The notes under the pieces were generated by a model. The model was not told where the DNA came from and did no database searches. It saw nothing but the letters and a program-made list of their open reading frames with translations. The translations under genes and the position numbers were made by a program. A DNA stretch of 64,000 nt from Echinicola pacifica DSM 19836 (lineage in GTDB: Bacteria; Bacteroidota; Bacteroidia; Cytophagales; Cyclobacteriaceae): positions 372,073 to 436,072 of the forward strand of contig NZ_KB890738.1 of assembly GCF_000373245.1 (NCBI RefSeq), read 5' to 3'. This document shows positions 9,401 through 18,242 of the stretch, one piece after another (the stretch's first letter is position 1; each line of letters starts with the position of its first letter).

Positions 9401-9557
9401 TGATTCGAGCCCGCGTATTGGTAACATCCGGGAATGCTTCTATCGGAGTATTCATATAACTGATCACACCTGCTATAAATAGTAGGCCTGTCAGGAAGAA
9501 TACGATAGTAGAGTTTTTGAGGGCAAATCCGACGATTCCCTGTACTAATTTTTGCAT
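6453..9557 (-). CDS. CusA/CzcA family heavy-metal efflux RND transporter
   Basis: A 1034-residue inner-membrane proton-driven pump of the HME-RND family that exports metal ions from the periplasm or cytoplasm through a tripartite complex. It has an N-terminal membrane helix, two large periplasmic loops and two sets of six transmembrane helices. The TM4 charge-relay motif reads D395-F-G-L-L-L-E401 ... E408; CzcA proteins usually carry D-F-G-x-x-x-D ... E, so the middle Asp is replaced by Glu. The length is normal. It lies 4 bases after the adaptor gene and overlaps the SBF-like carrier. Metal specificity (Cu/Ag versus Zn/Co/Cd) cannot be fixed from the sequence alone, so no cus or czc symbol is given. 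Confidence 0.93.
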   Translation of the reverse strand: MQKLVQGIVGFALKNSTIVFFLTGLLFIAGVISYMNTPIEAFPDVTNTRARIITQWPGRSAEEVEKFITLPLMKEMNTIPKKSDVRSISLFGLSVVTVIFEDEIDDFYAQQYTSNRLQSADLPEGADAEIEPPYGATGEIFRYVLKSKKPIGELSAIHDWVIERELVAVPGVADVVSFGGEEKTYEIKINPTELANYDLSPLEVYEAVAKSNINVGGDIIESGSQAYVVRGVGLLESIEDIENILIEVKGTNPILVKHVAEVQVSAKPRLGIASLQNEEDLVEGIVIMLRGENPGEVIERLKDKIDDLNNRILPADVKIEPFIDRTKLVDLTVSTVTKNLIEGIVLVSIIVFIFLYNWRLTLIVASVIPLSFLFAITALRMLDMPANLISMGSLDFGLLLEGALVIAERTFVGLEKRAHELGFERFNKISKSGIIKRSAGSVASYIMFALLILIVALLPIFFFQKVEGKMFSPLAFTLGFALLGSLILSLTYVPAMCKVLLTKNIQEKDNLITRSFRNGLFKLYLWSTKHRKVTIAIFVGLIVISGVGFMNIGTEFLPKLNEGAVYVRATLPNSVNLEESNRLSKEMKSSLREFNEVKFVLAQVGRPNDGTDPTGFFNIEFHIELHPEEEWTRDIKKEVLIDQMRSSLQTYPGIVFGFSQPIQDNVEEYVAGVKSSLVIKIFGEDLFELEDYADKVAASIKDVEGIQDLNVYRNIGLPELRIQLHDHKMARYAVDMSDAQAVIEMAIGGRAATTFFENERMFDVRIRFMKEYRDDEEKIGEILIPTKDGKKVPLREIATIDFHTSPTFIYREGSSRYIAVGFSIEGRDLGSTIAEAKAKVDEHVEFPETTKVTWAGEFESKERATKQLMYIIPISLLLITFLLWLNFEGNLKDTLVSLIVIPFAFIGGFFSLWITGTTFGISAGIGFIILFGVATIDGIVLIGNIKQNMAERIPLHKAISNGVYNRIRPVLMIALMGSMGLLPAALSTGMGSEIQKPLAIMIVGGLIVCMILSITILPQIVYYAYRNNYKGKHS

Positions 9558-9561
9558 GCTC

Positions 9562-10668
9562 TTAGTTTTGGAAATTTTTCAACTGCTCGTAAACCAACAA
9601 TGCATTCGTGGACAGGATTTTTTCACCTTCATTCAACCCACTGCTGAGGTACGCAATACGCTCGTTTTTACTTTGTATGTCAATTTTTCTTATCTCAATA
9701 CTGCATTCATTTCGGTACACCAATGCAAAATATTGATTGGCATCGAAAATAAGATTTCCAATAGGAACTCCAATAGCAGAGCCAGTAGCATCCTTTGCTA
9801 CATAGACATCTACAAGCATTCCAGGCTTAAGTTTGAGGTCTGTATTTTCAAGTACTATCCTGGCTTTCAGCACCCTAGACTCCGGGTCAAGTACTTGAGA
9901 TATTACAGATACTGTACTTTTTAGCCTCATATCTTTGTAGGAAAGATTCCTGACTTCCGCCTCCATTCCTTTGCTGATGTGATTTACATTGGATGCATAC
10001 ACATTGGCCATCACCCAAATTTCCTCAAGATTAGCTATGGTAAAAAGTGGATCACCTTGTGAAGAAATTTGAGTGCCACCCACGATCCGCTTGTCTGTGA
10101 TGATGCCTGAAACAGGTGATTTGATATGAAAAACCCCATCAACTTCACTTGGAGAAAAGAGGTTTAGATTGTTAGTTACCCGATTCAATTCGTTTTTCAA
10201 TATGTCCAGTTCACTTTGTGCCTCCAGTAAATCTTTTTGCGAAGATATCCCGCTTTCATACATGGATTGCGTTGATTCGAGCCTCTTGGTTACTACTCTC
10301 AATTGCGAGTGCAGGGACTTTTGCTCCGACTGCATAGAAGTAAGCTCAGTACTTTTTAGCTCAGCCAATATCTGGCCTTTTTTCACTTCCTCCCCGATGG
10401 AGAAATTGGTTTTGGTGATGATACCGCTTACTAATGAAATGAAACTGAGAACATTATCTGGATTGGTTTCCACGGAGCCAGTGAGGTGTAATTTCTCGAT
10501 GACGGGTTGTTCAGTAACATCATAAAAACCCACTTTACTTTTAAAATTTTCCGTAAGACAGTAGCTAGTAGGTTTTACTATTACTTCCTCAGGTGCCTGA
10601 GTACAGCTGACAGTAAACAGGCAGATAGATATTACGACCAATAGCGTTCTATAAGAGTTCTCTTGCAT
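9562..10668 (-). CDS. Efflux RND transporter periplasmic adaptor (membrane fusion lipoprotein)
   Basis: A 368-residue adaptor that bridges the RND pump and the outer-membrane channel. The signal sequence ends in a lipobox with Cys at residue 22 (FTVSC), so it is a lipoprotein. There follow a beta-barrel and lipoyl half (SGIITKTNFSIGEEVKKGQ), a coiled-coil hairpin (about 105-170), the second lipoyl half (SPVSGIITDKRIVGG) and a membrane-proximal domain. It starts 3 bases after the TolC-like gene. It lacks the long His-rich N-terminal region of some CzcB proteins. Confidence 0.92.
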   Translation of the reverse strand: MQENSYRTLLVVISICLFTVSCTQAPEEVIVKPTSYCLTENFKSKVGFYDVTEQPVIEKLHLTGSVETNPDNVLSFISLVSGIITKTNFSIGEEVKKGQILAELKSTELTSMQSEQKSLHSQLRVVTKRLESTQSMYESGISSQKDLLEAQSELDILKNELNRVTNNLNLFSPSEVDGVFHIKSPVSGIITDKRIVGGTQISSQGDPLFTIANLEEIWVMANVYASNVNHISKGMEAEVRNLSYKDMRLKSTVSVISQVLDPESRVLKARIVLENTDLKLKPGMLVDVYVAKDATGSAIGVPIGNLIFDANQYFALVYRNECSIEIRKIDIQSKNERIAYLSSGLNEGEKILSTNALLVYEQLKNFQN

Positions 10669-10671
10669 TTT

Positions 10672-11985
10672 TTAGTTGAATAAGTCTGTTCCCAATGAAT
10701 AGTTGAATTCCTCTGTTTTCTTCTGGATATCTAGTTTATTTCCGAGAATGATTGTTTTATTTTCCAAATAGGCCTCCATGAAATCCAGGAAGGCTAGCAT
10801 TCCGATATCTCTATTTTTGAAGTTATAGACATAGCTTTCCAGTAAATCGTCGAGTGTCTGTTCATAGTCTGGCTCAATTTCATTATATAATTCGATGCTT
10901 TTTTGAAGATTTTGCCAAGAAAGGATCAGTTCATTACTAACCTCCTGAGCCTTATATTGGGAGAGTAGTTCTGTGGTTTTTAAAGCATATTCAGCATGTC
11001 TGATAGCCCCTTGGTTACGATTAAATACCGGTAAATCAATTGTAAGTCCTAGTCCAAAAAAGTTGTAAAGAAAGTTACCTCCTCTATCATATCCAGCCTT
11101 TAAAGTGATATCAGGGACGCGCTGTGCCCGCTCGTAGAGGTAGTTTTTCCGCGCATATTCCTGCCCCAAAACTTTTAGTTTATAATCCGGACGAGATTCC
11201 AGGGCTTTCGCAGAAAGATCACTCAAATTGAGGTTTTCAAATTGATTGATTTCCAGATCAAAATCATGATCAGTCAATACCAGAACTATATCAGAGGGTA
11301 GATTGAGGAGTAATTTGAGGTCTTTTTGTTCGCTGTGAATCTCAACGTTTAGATCGTTGATAGTTTTTACTATTTCCAATTCGGCAGCTTTTAGCCGTAT
11401 ATATTCTCCCTGAGGCACATTTCCCAGCGATACTTGATTGTTGTAGGCAATAGAGAGTAGCCGGATAGATTCCAGCTGTGTTTGGTATAGGTTTTTGGAA
11501 AACTGAAGGTATTGCAAATCGCTAAGACTGTTTCTAAATTCCAATTTCAATCCACGAAGCAATTCTTGAAAGTATTCAGCAGCCATCGACTCATGTACCT
11601 GCTCCCGATCCACGAGTTTTTTGCGCTTTCCAGCAGTTTGAATTAACTGTTCTATTGAGGCTGAGATTTGTTGATTTTTGCCAAAATTTCCTGATATAGG
11701 AGGAAGACCCTCGCCAAAATAACCAGTACCATTTAGGCCGTTGACAGAGGTGCCGATATTGATTTCATCGATTTCAAAGCTGGGATTGGGCCATAACTTT
11801 GCCTGCATCGTCAATGCTTCCGCCTGGGGTATTTTCAGCTGTTCAGCCATAAGTAAGAGGTTCTCCGCCAAAAACCTTATTTCACTTTCTTGCCTGCTTA
11901 AACGGATGGTATCCTGGGCAAGACAGTAAGAGTGGGCAAAAAATAGAAGAAATAGGCTTGTAAGAATGTACTTTTTGATGTCCAT
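10672..11985 (-). CDS. TolC family outer-membrane efflux channel
   Basis: A 437-residue protein with an N-terminal signal peptide (about 1-23, ending CLAQ) and two OEP repeats rich in long helices, as in CusC/CzcC-type outer-membrane factors. It forms the exit duct for the RND pump. It is the first gene of the efflux operon, transcribed from a probable promoter at about 12005-12034 just upstream. The next gene, the adaptor, begins 3 bases after its stop. Confidence 0.9.
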   Translation of the reverse strand: MDIKKYILTSLFLLFFAHSYCLAQDTIRLSRQESEIRFLAENLLLMAEQLKIPQAEALTMQAKLWPNPSFEIDEINIGTSVNGLNGTGYFGEGLPPISGNFGKNQQISASIEQLIQTAGKRKKLVDREQVHESMAAEYFQELLRGLKLEFRNSLSDLQYLQFSKNLYQTQLESIRLLSIAYNNQVSLGNVPQGEYIRLKAAELEIVKTINDLNVEIHSEQKDLKLLLNLPSDIVLVLTDHDFDLEINQFENLNLSDLSAKALESRPDYKLKVLGQEYARKNYLYERAQRVPDITLKAGYDRGGNFLYNFFGLGLTIDLPVFNRNQGAIRHAEYALKTTELLSQYKAQEVSNELILSWQNLQKSIELYNEIEPDYEQTLDDLLESYVYNFKNRDIGMLAFLDFMEAYLENKTIILGNKLDIQKKTEEFNYSLGTDLFN

Positions 11986-12004
11986 ATTGTGATAAATTGA
12001 TGAA

Positions 12005-12060
12005 CAAAAGTAGATTCAATGACCTTAAAAAGACCTTAATTAGGATAAAGATTACCTTAA
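12005..12060 (-). promoter_or_regulatory. Promoter of the metal-efflux operon with three phased ACCTTAA direct repeats
   Basis: Read on the minus strand, TACTTTTG (12012-12005) matches the Bacteroidota -7 box TAnnTTTG, about 20 bases before the channel gene. No TTG -33 element stands at the usual distance. Instead ACCTTAA is repeated on the plus strand at 12022-12028, 12033-12039 and 12054-12060, with start-to-start distances of 11 and 21 bases, so all copies face the same side of the helix. OmpR-type regulators bind direct repeats with about 10-11-bp spacing, so this is a likely activation site for the adjacent response regulator (inference). The third copy overlaps the stop codon of the kinase gene. 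Confidence 0.55.
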
Positions 12061-13431
12061 GGGAAGTTTAATAGAAAAAATGTTTTTGTTACTTATGCTA
12101 CTTTCATAATGGATGGTTCCACCTGCGAGTTGGATGATTTTTTTGGTCAGTACAAGCCCCAGACCAAACCCTAATTTGCCTTGACTGTTTTTTCCTCTAA
12201 AAAAATGCTCAAATAAGAGTGGCTTCTCATTTTCCAACAGCTGTGGACCAGAGTTGGAAATTGATACCAGAATCTCCGTTTCTGATTTACAATTGACCGA
12301 GATCGTCGCACATTTATTATCACTATAGGCGATGCAGTTGGAAAGCAAATTCTGGAAGGCTTGCTTGAGCAATACCGCATTACTCATGATTTCCAGTTGC
12401 TTCTCCTGCATTTCGTCCCCTTCATAATCTAGTTGGAAATCAAAGAAGAAGTCAGGTCGGATAGTCTGCAGGTCCGCCATCAAATCAAACAATATCTCGT
12501 CCACACGTATTGAACTCATCTCCAGCTCCTGGCCAGCTTCTATTTTTGAAATCTGCAATAGGCTATGTATGATTTCTCCCAGAAACTTGGCTTTATAGGC
12601 CAATTGGGACAGCTGATCAGCCAACTGATCGTCACCCAATTGATCTTTTAATCGCTCCAATTCGGACACCAGCACAGAAATAGGTGTTTTGAGTTCGTGG
12701 GAAATATGCTGCACAGCATGCTTTTGAAATACCATCGATTCATTCGTTCTTCTAAGTAGCTGATTGAATCGTTCGTAAAGCTGGTCGATTTCCAGTGAGC
12801 CGGAGGCAGGGAGTGTTAGCAGTTGATTTTCGCTGGGATTAAAATTGAAATGGTTGATATCCTCCGAAAGCTGATCGATAGGCTTTGCCAATTTTTTGGA
12901 TAGAAAAAAAGAGATCAGTACTATGGTTAGTAGGATACCGATGAAGATCAGCGACAGGGTGTTTTTAAGAAAATCCAACTTAGTAAGACCATATTCGTCG
13001 TAGGCTTTAGAGATAGCATAAAAGCTCTTACCGTCTTTATCATAATAGGTTCCGATGACGTCATAATCACCTTCTTTCGTCTCTAGCCAGATGGATTCCG
13101 GAGAAAGAGCATTGAGAATTGATTCAGATTCTTGAATAGACAAATCATCGAGGCTGGAGAAAATCAATGACTTTTCGTCGTCAAAAATCATCAGTTTCTC
13201 ATCAAAAAAATCATTAATTGTGAGTTCATCCATCGACTTGGAGAGATTCTCACTTTTTTCCTTATACTGTGAAATCAGGTTTATCGTCAAGATGATCTTG
13301 GCCTTTTGTCTTTGCTGAAATTCCTCCTCTCTATAGGCTGAAAATAAGATGAATACCGCTGTTAAAGAAACCGCTGCCAGTATGGTAACCGCCGTTACAA
13401 AGTAGATCAAAATACGATTTCTAATTCTCAT
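12052..13431 (-). CDS. Sensor histidine kinase of the metal-efflux locus
   Basis: A 459-residue inner-membrane kinase. It has an N-terminal transmembrane helix (about 7-32), a periplasmic sensing region (about 33-155), a second helix (about 156-177), a HAMP-like linker, HisKA with phospho-acceptor His245 (HISHELKTP), and HATPase_c with an N box (NLLSNC) and G box (GFGLGLVLTKK). It senses an extracytoplasmic signal, probably a metal, and phosphorylates the regulator encoded just upstream; the start overlaps the regulator's stop by 4 bases (ATGA). The layout is CusS-like, but the periplasmic loop shows no obvious Met- or His-rich motif. Confidence 0.9.
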   Translation of the reverse strand: MRIRNRILIYFVTAVTILAAVSLTAVFILFSAYREEEFQQRQKAKIILTINLISQYKEKSENLSKSMDELTINDFFDEKLMIFDDEKSLIFSSLDDLSIQESESILNALSPESIWLETKEGDYDVIGTYYDKDGKSFYAISKAYDEYGLTKLDFLKNTLSLIFIGILLTIVLISFFLSKKLAKPIDQLSEDINHFNFNPSENQLLTLPASGSLEIDQLYERFNQLLRRTNESMVFQKHAVQHISHELKTPISVLVSELERLKDQLGDDQLADQLSQLAYKAKFLGEIIHSLLQISKIEAGQELEMSSIRVDEILFDLMADLQTIRPDFFFDFQLDYEGDEMQEKQLEIMSNAVLLKQAFQNLLSNCIAYSDNKCATISVNCKSETEILVSISNSGPQLLENEKPLLFEHFFRGKNSQGKLGFGLGLVLTKKIIQLAGGTIHYESSISNKNIFSIKLPLR

Positions 13432-14105
13432 AAGACCTCTAGATAATACCCATAGCCTACTTTGGTTTTAATAGATTGGGTCTGGAAAGGCTTGTCGATT
13501 TTTTTGCGAAGAAAGTTGATATAAACCTCAATTGTGTTAGTGTTGGCATCCATGGACGTCCCCCAAATTTCGTGAATCAATTCTCTTTTTGGCACAATTT
13601 CCCCAGGGGTCTGGGCAAGCTTTTTCAAAATTTGAAATTCTCTAGGAGTAAGGCTAATCTCAGTTCCGCACTTGGTTACTCGACTTTTTCCCTGATCAAT
13701 GGTCAGTTCATCGATGACAATTTTTTGGTTTACTTCAGCTTTTGCCCCAGCTCTTTTTAATAGAGAATTCACTCTTAAAATTAATTCCCGCATGAAAAAT
13801 GGTTTGCTCAAATAATCATCCGCACCGGAATTATAGCCTTTTATTTTATCTTCTAACTCACTAAAGGCGGTTAGGATGATGACTGGAGTCAATAAATTAT
13901 AACTTCTGAATTCATTTAGCACATCAAATCCATTTTTACCGGGAAGGCTAACATCCAAAATTATACAATCATATGAATGCTGTCTCAAGGTTTTTTCAGC
14001 AAGCAAACCATCATAAAATATGGAAACTAGAAAACCTTCTGCCTTCAGCGCTTCAGAAATATTGGCGCTCAAAATAGGGTCGTCTTCGATTAGTAGGATT
14101 TCCAT
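13428..14105 (-). CDS. OmpR/PhoB family response regulator of the metal-efflux locus
   Basis: A 225-residue regulator with a receiver domain (1-115; acidic pocket E7/D8/D9, phospho-acceptor D51, conserved K101) and a C-terminal winged-helix DNA-binding domain (about 127-225, LTPREFQILKKLA and YINFLRKKI). It is the first gene of the kinase-regulator pair and lies upstream of the efflux genes in the same orientation. Its likely operator is the triple ACCTTAA array at 12022-12060. Confidence 0.93.
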   Translation of the reverse strand: MEILLIEDDPILSANISEALKAEGFLVSIFYDGLLAEKTLRQHSYDCIILDVSLPGKNGFDVLNEFRSYNLLTPVIILTAFSELEDKIKGYNSGADDYLSKPFFMRELILRVNSLLKRAGAKAEVNQKIVIDELTIDQGKSRVTKCGTEISLTPREFQILKKLAQTPGEIVPKRELIHEIWGTSMDANTNTIEVYINFLRKKIDKPFQTQSIKTKVGYGYYLEVL

Positions 14106-14450
14106 GGATATGAAGGTAATCCATGTTTTAATTTTGGAAAAGTATTACAACAATTAAATTATATTAAACAGTAAGCATTTTTTAGATGGATCTTTTCCAC
14201 CCAAATACACCCCTTAAATTTTCATTGTATTTTATTAGGAGAATATTAACTGGTCGGGCTTGGCATCACCTTCATCCCCAATTGAGATAAACTATAAACT
14301 TCCATTTTTCAGATGGTCCAACTGGATTTTTTTAATTCTGATAAATTGATTTTGTAATCGACTGACATTTAAATAGATACTATCAAACTTCTAACAAAAA
14401 AAGCAATTGTTTAAATATGCTTTTATATAAAGGTGTAAAGGTGCGACTAT
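14106..14450. other. Intergenic region without recognised gene
   Basis: AT-rich spacer upstream of the response regulator gene. No clear TAnnTTTG box, hairpin or RNA gene was recognised. The promoter of the regulator gene presumably lies in the part adjacent to 14105. Confidence 0.5.
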
Positions 14451-15026
14451 TTATATGAATCCATCCAGCAAATTCGGATCAGTGGGTTTGACCGAATTTG
14501 AAGTGAAGTATTGCTTGAGGATCTTTTCCATTTCCTCTCTCGGTTTGGTAAGGTTGGTGTATTTGGCTGCGCCATCCAAACTGAAGACACTGTCATTTAG
14601 GTAAGCGTTGATTTGAGCAAGGCTTGGATATAAAACACTTCCATAATGACATTCAATTGCATACAAACTTTGGTTCATATAACCCAATGCGCTCCGATCC
14701 GCATCCGTAGGGTGAAAGCTGATTTCGTCCAAAAGCCAATTGATTTGTTCTTGGGTTGAGTTAATCCCGTCCACTGCTAGCTGCAGTTGGAACTCCTGGC
14801 TGATTTTCTCTTGAATGTTGGGCAAATCTTTGGCAGTGATATTTTCCAGAATTACGGTATAGTGGGTTTTGGGATTATATAGCAGCCAGTTTTTTCTTCG
14901 ATCAATATAAAAAATCGTAGCATTCCACTTCCCAAAAACTCCTGTAATTTCGGTAGAACTGGTAGGAATAATTTGCTTTTTGATCAGTTTTTCCAGCTTT
15001 TTACTGACGTGGATAGGTGTGGGCAT
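14451..15026 (-). CDS. DUF6933-like protein of unknown function
   Basis: A 191-residue soluble protein without signal peptide. The N-terminal pattern (IHVSKKLEKLI ... GKWNATIFYIDRRKNWLLYN ... YTVILENI) resembles the DUF6933 family as remembered; no function is established for that family. The C-terminal part contains a conserved-looking ALGYMNQSLYAIEC segment. It stands alone, with 345 bases upstream of its 3' end and 277 bases on its 5' side. It is not evidently linked to the metal-efflux or rhamnosidase genes. Confidence 0.6.
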   Translation of the reverse strand: MPTPIHVSKKLEKLIKKQIIPTSSTEITGVFGKWNATIFYIDRRKNWLLYNPKTHYTVILENITAKDLPNIQEKISQEFQLQLAVDGINSTQEQINWLLDEISFHPTDADRSALGYMNQSLYAIECHYGSVLYPSLAQINAYLNDSVFSLDGAAKYTNLTKPREEMEKILKQYFTSNSVKPTDPNLLDGFI

Positions 15027-15303
15027 GGCAGTTCGATTTGAACTGTAAAGATAGGGATTTTGAGATTTCTCTGGGTTGATTGGGGCTATCCTTCTGCTTG
15101 ACTTTTCACTTCCATCCTGAGCATGCTAGTGAGTTTAAAATTAGGTTTTTGATTTTTTTTCTAATAATATGGCAAGGCTTAATGAGAGAGAGCTCTTCCT
15201 ACCACTTCCTAATGATTATTTAAGTGGGTTTCCTGCAGTAATCATCGACCAGCTTTTCTTATATTAAGCCTACGAGAGTAACCTGAACCTTGAACCTACC
15301 GAA

Positions 15304-17721
15304 ATGAACTCCTTGACTTTGCTTATTACCTGTGGTGTTTTGGCCTTCTTTGCATGCACAAGCACTCCCGACCAGGAGCCGCTAAGCCTGGCAGAGGATG
15401 AGCGTGCCAAGTGGATAGAGGATGGTATAGCTCTTCCCGAAAGTGATTCTTTGTATTATCTGGAACATCCCTCCCCTTTATTTAGAAAGGAGTTCAAAGC
15501 CACTAAACTGGTGAAATCAGCCAAGCTGAGCATCACGGCAGCGGGCTATTTCAAAGCTTCTGTCAATGGGGCCGCCATCAAGGAAAATGTCCTTGATCCT
15601 GCCTGGACGGACTTTAGTAAGCGCATTTATTATTCAGAATATGATATCAGCTCCCTGATCGAGCAGGGGGCAAATTGCCTTGGCGTATCCCTAGGCAATG
15701 GCTTTTACAATCCTCTTCCATTACGAAAGTGGGGAAGGCGTAACCTAAGAAAGGACCTGACTGTGGGCAAGCCGGTCTTCATCGCAAAACTCCTTATCCA
15801 GTACGAGAATGGCGATACCGAAGAAATCGTAACAGACAGTTCGTGGAAATATACCCTCGGCCCAATCATCAAAAACAGCGTTTATATCGGCACTGCTTAC
15901 GATGCCAATCGGGAGGTGGAAGGATGGAATATAGCTGGGTTTGATGATGAGGAGTGGAAAGTGGCGACGATTGGCCGTTCTCCCGGCGGCAAACTTGAAA
16001 AGGCGTTTTTCCCAGCTGTTGCAATAAAACAGGAGATCATTCCAGTTGATATTCGATCTCCGGAAAAGGGCCTCTGGGTGGTTGATATGGGGGTAAATTT
16101 CACTGGAACGTACCGAATCAAATTGGCAGGAAATGCAGGGGACACCATTTCCTTCAAGTTTGGCGAGCGCATATACGAAGATGGAAAGGTCAATCCGATG
16201 ACCACCGTGACGGGCCAGATAAAACGGCCAGGCATAGGTGGTCCTGGAGCCCCGGCTATTGCCTGGCAGACGGACAGTTATATACTTGGGGATAAGAAGG
16301 AGCAGTGGTTTAACCCTGATTTCACCTACCATACCTATCGGTATATGGAGGTAAAGGGTCTGAAAGAAAAGCCCAAAACGGAGGACATTCGTGGCCTATT
16401 TATGCACAGCGATGTGATCAATCAAAACAGTTTCTCAAGCTCCTCCCCTTTGCTTAATGACATTCAGGAGGCCTCAAAGAGGACGTTTTTGGCCAATCTC
16501 GTGAGTGTTCAGTCGGACTGTGCCGCCAGGGAGAAATTTGGCTACGGGGGGGATTTGAATGCAACGAGTGAGACCTTTATTTATAATTTTGATATGCAGT
16601 CTTTTTATCGCAAAACGATTTACGATTGGGTCGATGCGATGAAGGATTCCACCTTTGTCGATACCGCCCCCTTCACTGGTGTGGAGTATTGTGGCATTAG
16701 CTGGGAGTCGGCATATTTGACTACCCAGTATTATTTATACCTTTATTATAATGACACTGACCTCATTCATGAGCTTTATGATCTCAATAATAAATGGATG
16801 GATAAAGTAGCTAGGATTCACCCTGAAGGTCTGGTCTCAGAGGGACTGAGTGACCATGAATCCATGGAACCGGTCCCCGTGCAGCTTACAGGTACCAGTC
16901 ATTATCTCCAATGTGCGCGTATCATGGCCACATTTGCTAAGGAAATGGGAAATGCGGAGGATGCGGATAAATATGAGAAACTAGCCAATCAACTTAAAAA
17001 TCAGATCAGAGCTGAATATTGGGACAAGTCATTCTCAGGAGAGATCAATAAGCAAACCCTATTTTCCACCCTGCTTTATCATAAGATAGTGCCGGAGGCG
17101 GAGGTTCCTGCGGCCTTCGATTCACTGCTAGTAGCGATAAGGAATGGCCCTAGCCAGCATCTGAATACCGGAATATTCGGGACCAAGTATGCCTTAGAAG
17201 TCCTTGCTGAATATGGCTCTCCAAACGCCGTATTTGATATAGTAAACAGCAGGGACTATCCTGGTTGGGGATATATGATCGATCGGGGAGCCACCACGAT
17301 ATGGGAAACGTGGAAAGAAAGTGACAATACTTACTCCAATGCCCACCCCATGTTCGGAACGGTTTCGGAGTGGTATTACCGGTGGCTAGCAGGTATTCGT
17401 CCGGACCCGGAAAAGCCCGGATTTAAGGAGTTTTATATCAGCCCCACCAACCCTGAAGGGCTGGAATCAGCAAGGGCGGTTTATAATTCTCCCTATGGAG
17501 AAATAGTATCAAAGTGGCACAAACAAGCATCGGAGGGCTATTTATACGAAATAAGCGTGCCTAATGGCTCCCTAGCCAAGGTAAACCTGCCCTTTCGCCC
17601 ATCCCAATCCATAACAATCACCACTGATAATGGACAAAAACCCGAAACCGAAATAGAAGGTCTGCAAACTGGCCAGTTTTCTTTAACAGAGGGAAAATAT
17701 ATAATAAAAGTGGGGGCTTAG
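15304..17721 (+). CDS. Glycoside hydrolase family 78 alpha-L-rhamnosidase (lipoprotein)
   Basis: An 805-residue exported enzyme with a signal sequence and lipobox ending at Cys18 (AFFAC). The N-terminal beta domains (about 40-360) precede the (alpha/alpha)6 catalytic barrel, which shows the family motif around DCAAREKFGYGGD, close to the usual DCPxRxExxGWxGD, and the late EWYYRWLAGIRPDP segment; a C-terminal beta domain follows. GH78 enzymes remove terminal alpha-L-rhamnose with inversion. It lies about 5 kb from the PUL on the opposite strand and may belong to the same substrate programme, but it is not in that operon. Confidence 0.9.
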   Translation: MNSLTLLITCGVLAFFACTSTPDQEPLSLAEDERAKWIEDGIALPESDSLYYLEHPSPLFRKEFKATKLVKSAKLSITAAGYFKASVNGAAIKENVLDPAWTDFSKRIYYSEYDISSLIEQGANCLGVSLGNGFYNPLPLRKWGRRNLRKDLTVGKPVFIAKLLIQYENGDTEEIVTDSSWKYTLGPIIKNSVYIGTAYDANREVEGWNIAGFDDEEWKVATIGRSPGGKLEKAFFPAVAIKQEIIPVDIRSPEKGLWVVDMGVNFTGTYRIKLAGNAGDTISFKFGERIYEDGKVNPMTTVTGQIKRPGIGGPGAPAIAWQTDSYILGDKKEQWFNPDFTYHTYRYMEVKGLKEKPKTEDIRGLFMHSDVINQNSFSSSSPLLNDIQEASKRTFLANLVSVQSDCAAREKFGYGGDLNATSETFIYNFDMQSFYRKTIYDWVDAMKDSTFVDTAPFTGVEYCGISWESAYLTTQYYLYLYYNDTDLIHELYDLNNKWMDKVARIHPEGLVSEGLSDHESMEPVPVQLTGTSHYLQCARIMATFAKEMGNAEDADKYEKLANQLKNQIRAEYWDKSFSGEINKQTLFSTLLYHKIVPEAEVPAAFDSLLVAIRNGPSQHLNTGIFGTKYALEVLAEYGSPNAVFDIVNSRDYPGWGYMIDRGATTIWETWKESDNTYSNAHPMFGTVSEWYYRWLAGIRPDPEKPGFKEFYISPTNPEGLESARAVYNSPYGEIVSKWHKQASEGYLYEISVPNGSLAKVNLPFRPSQSITITTDNGQKPETEIEGLQTGQFSLTEGKYIIKVGA

Positions 17722-18242
17722 AAAAGATCGACCCTGACTACACCCCTGCATCGATCAGGGACTGAAGATCTATCTGCAATTAAGAGGTGGAATCATAATT
17801 TCAAACTTCCTACTGGGCCTCCAGCCAAACTGAGGCCTAGTAAAAATAACCAGCGAGTAAAATCCAATTCTTTTTTTAGAAATAATAGCCTCGGGGAAAC
17901 AAATAATTTTATCCTAGAATGACAGAATAAGTTCTAAAAACTGATAAAAACTCATTTCACAGCAAATTTTCTATCAATTATCGTAAGAATGGGGTCCTTG
18001 AGGCAGCACTATCACCTGGGAATCAAATTACTCAAAGCATTGCAGAACATTCTTCCTCCCTTCCCTAACCTCTTCTTGCTAAAAAGACCCTAAGGCATTT
18101 ATCGGAAACTTATCCAAATCTCGGAAATAGCTGTATTTTTGGGCTGGTAATGGTGTTTTAATGGGGAATCGGGTTTGGTAGTGGACTTGATTTTTTATTA
18201 AATGCCGGCTGATTCTTTTTCTGAAAATCTAAATCATAATCT
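17722..18242. other. Intergenic region, no gene found
   Basis: Holds a weak hairpin (CCCTGA / TCAGGG, about 17734-17760) shortly after the rhamnosidase stop that could be a terminator without a T tract. No coding frame, RNA gene or repeat was recognised in the remainder. Confidence 0.4.
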
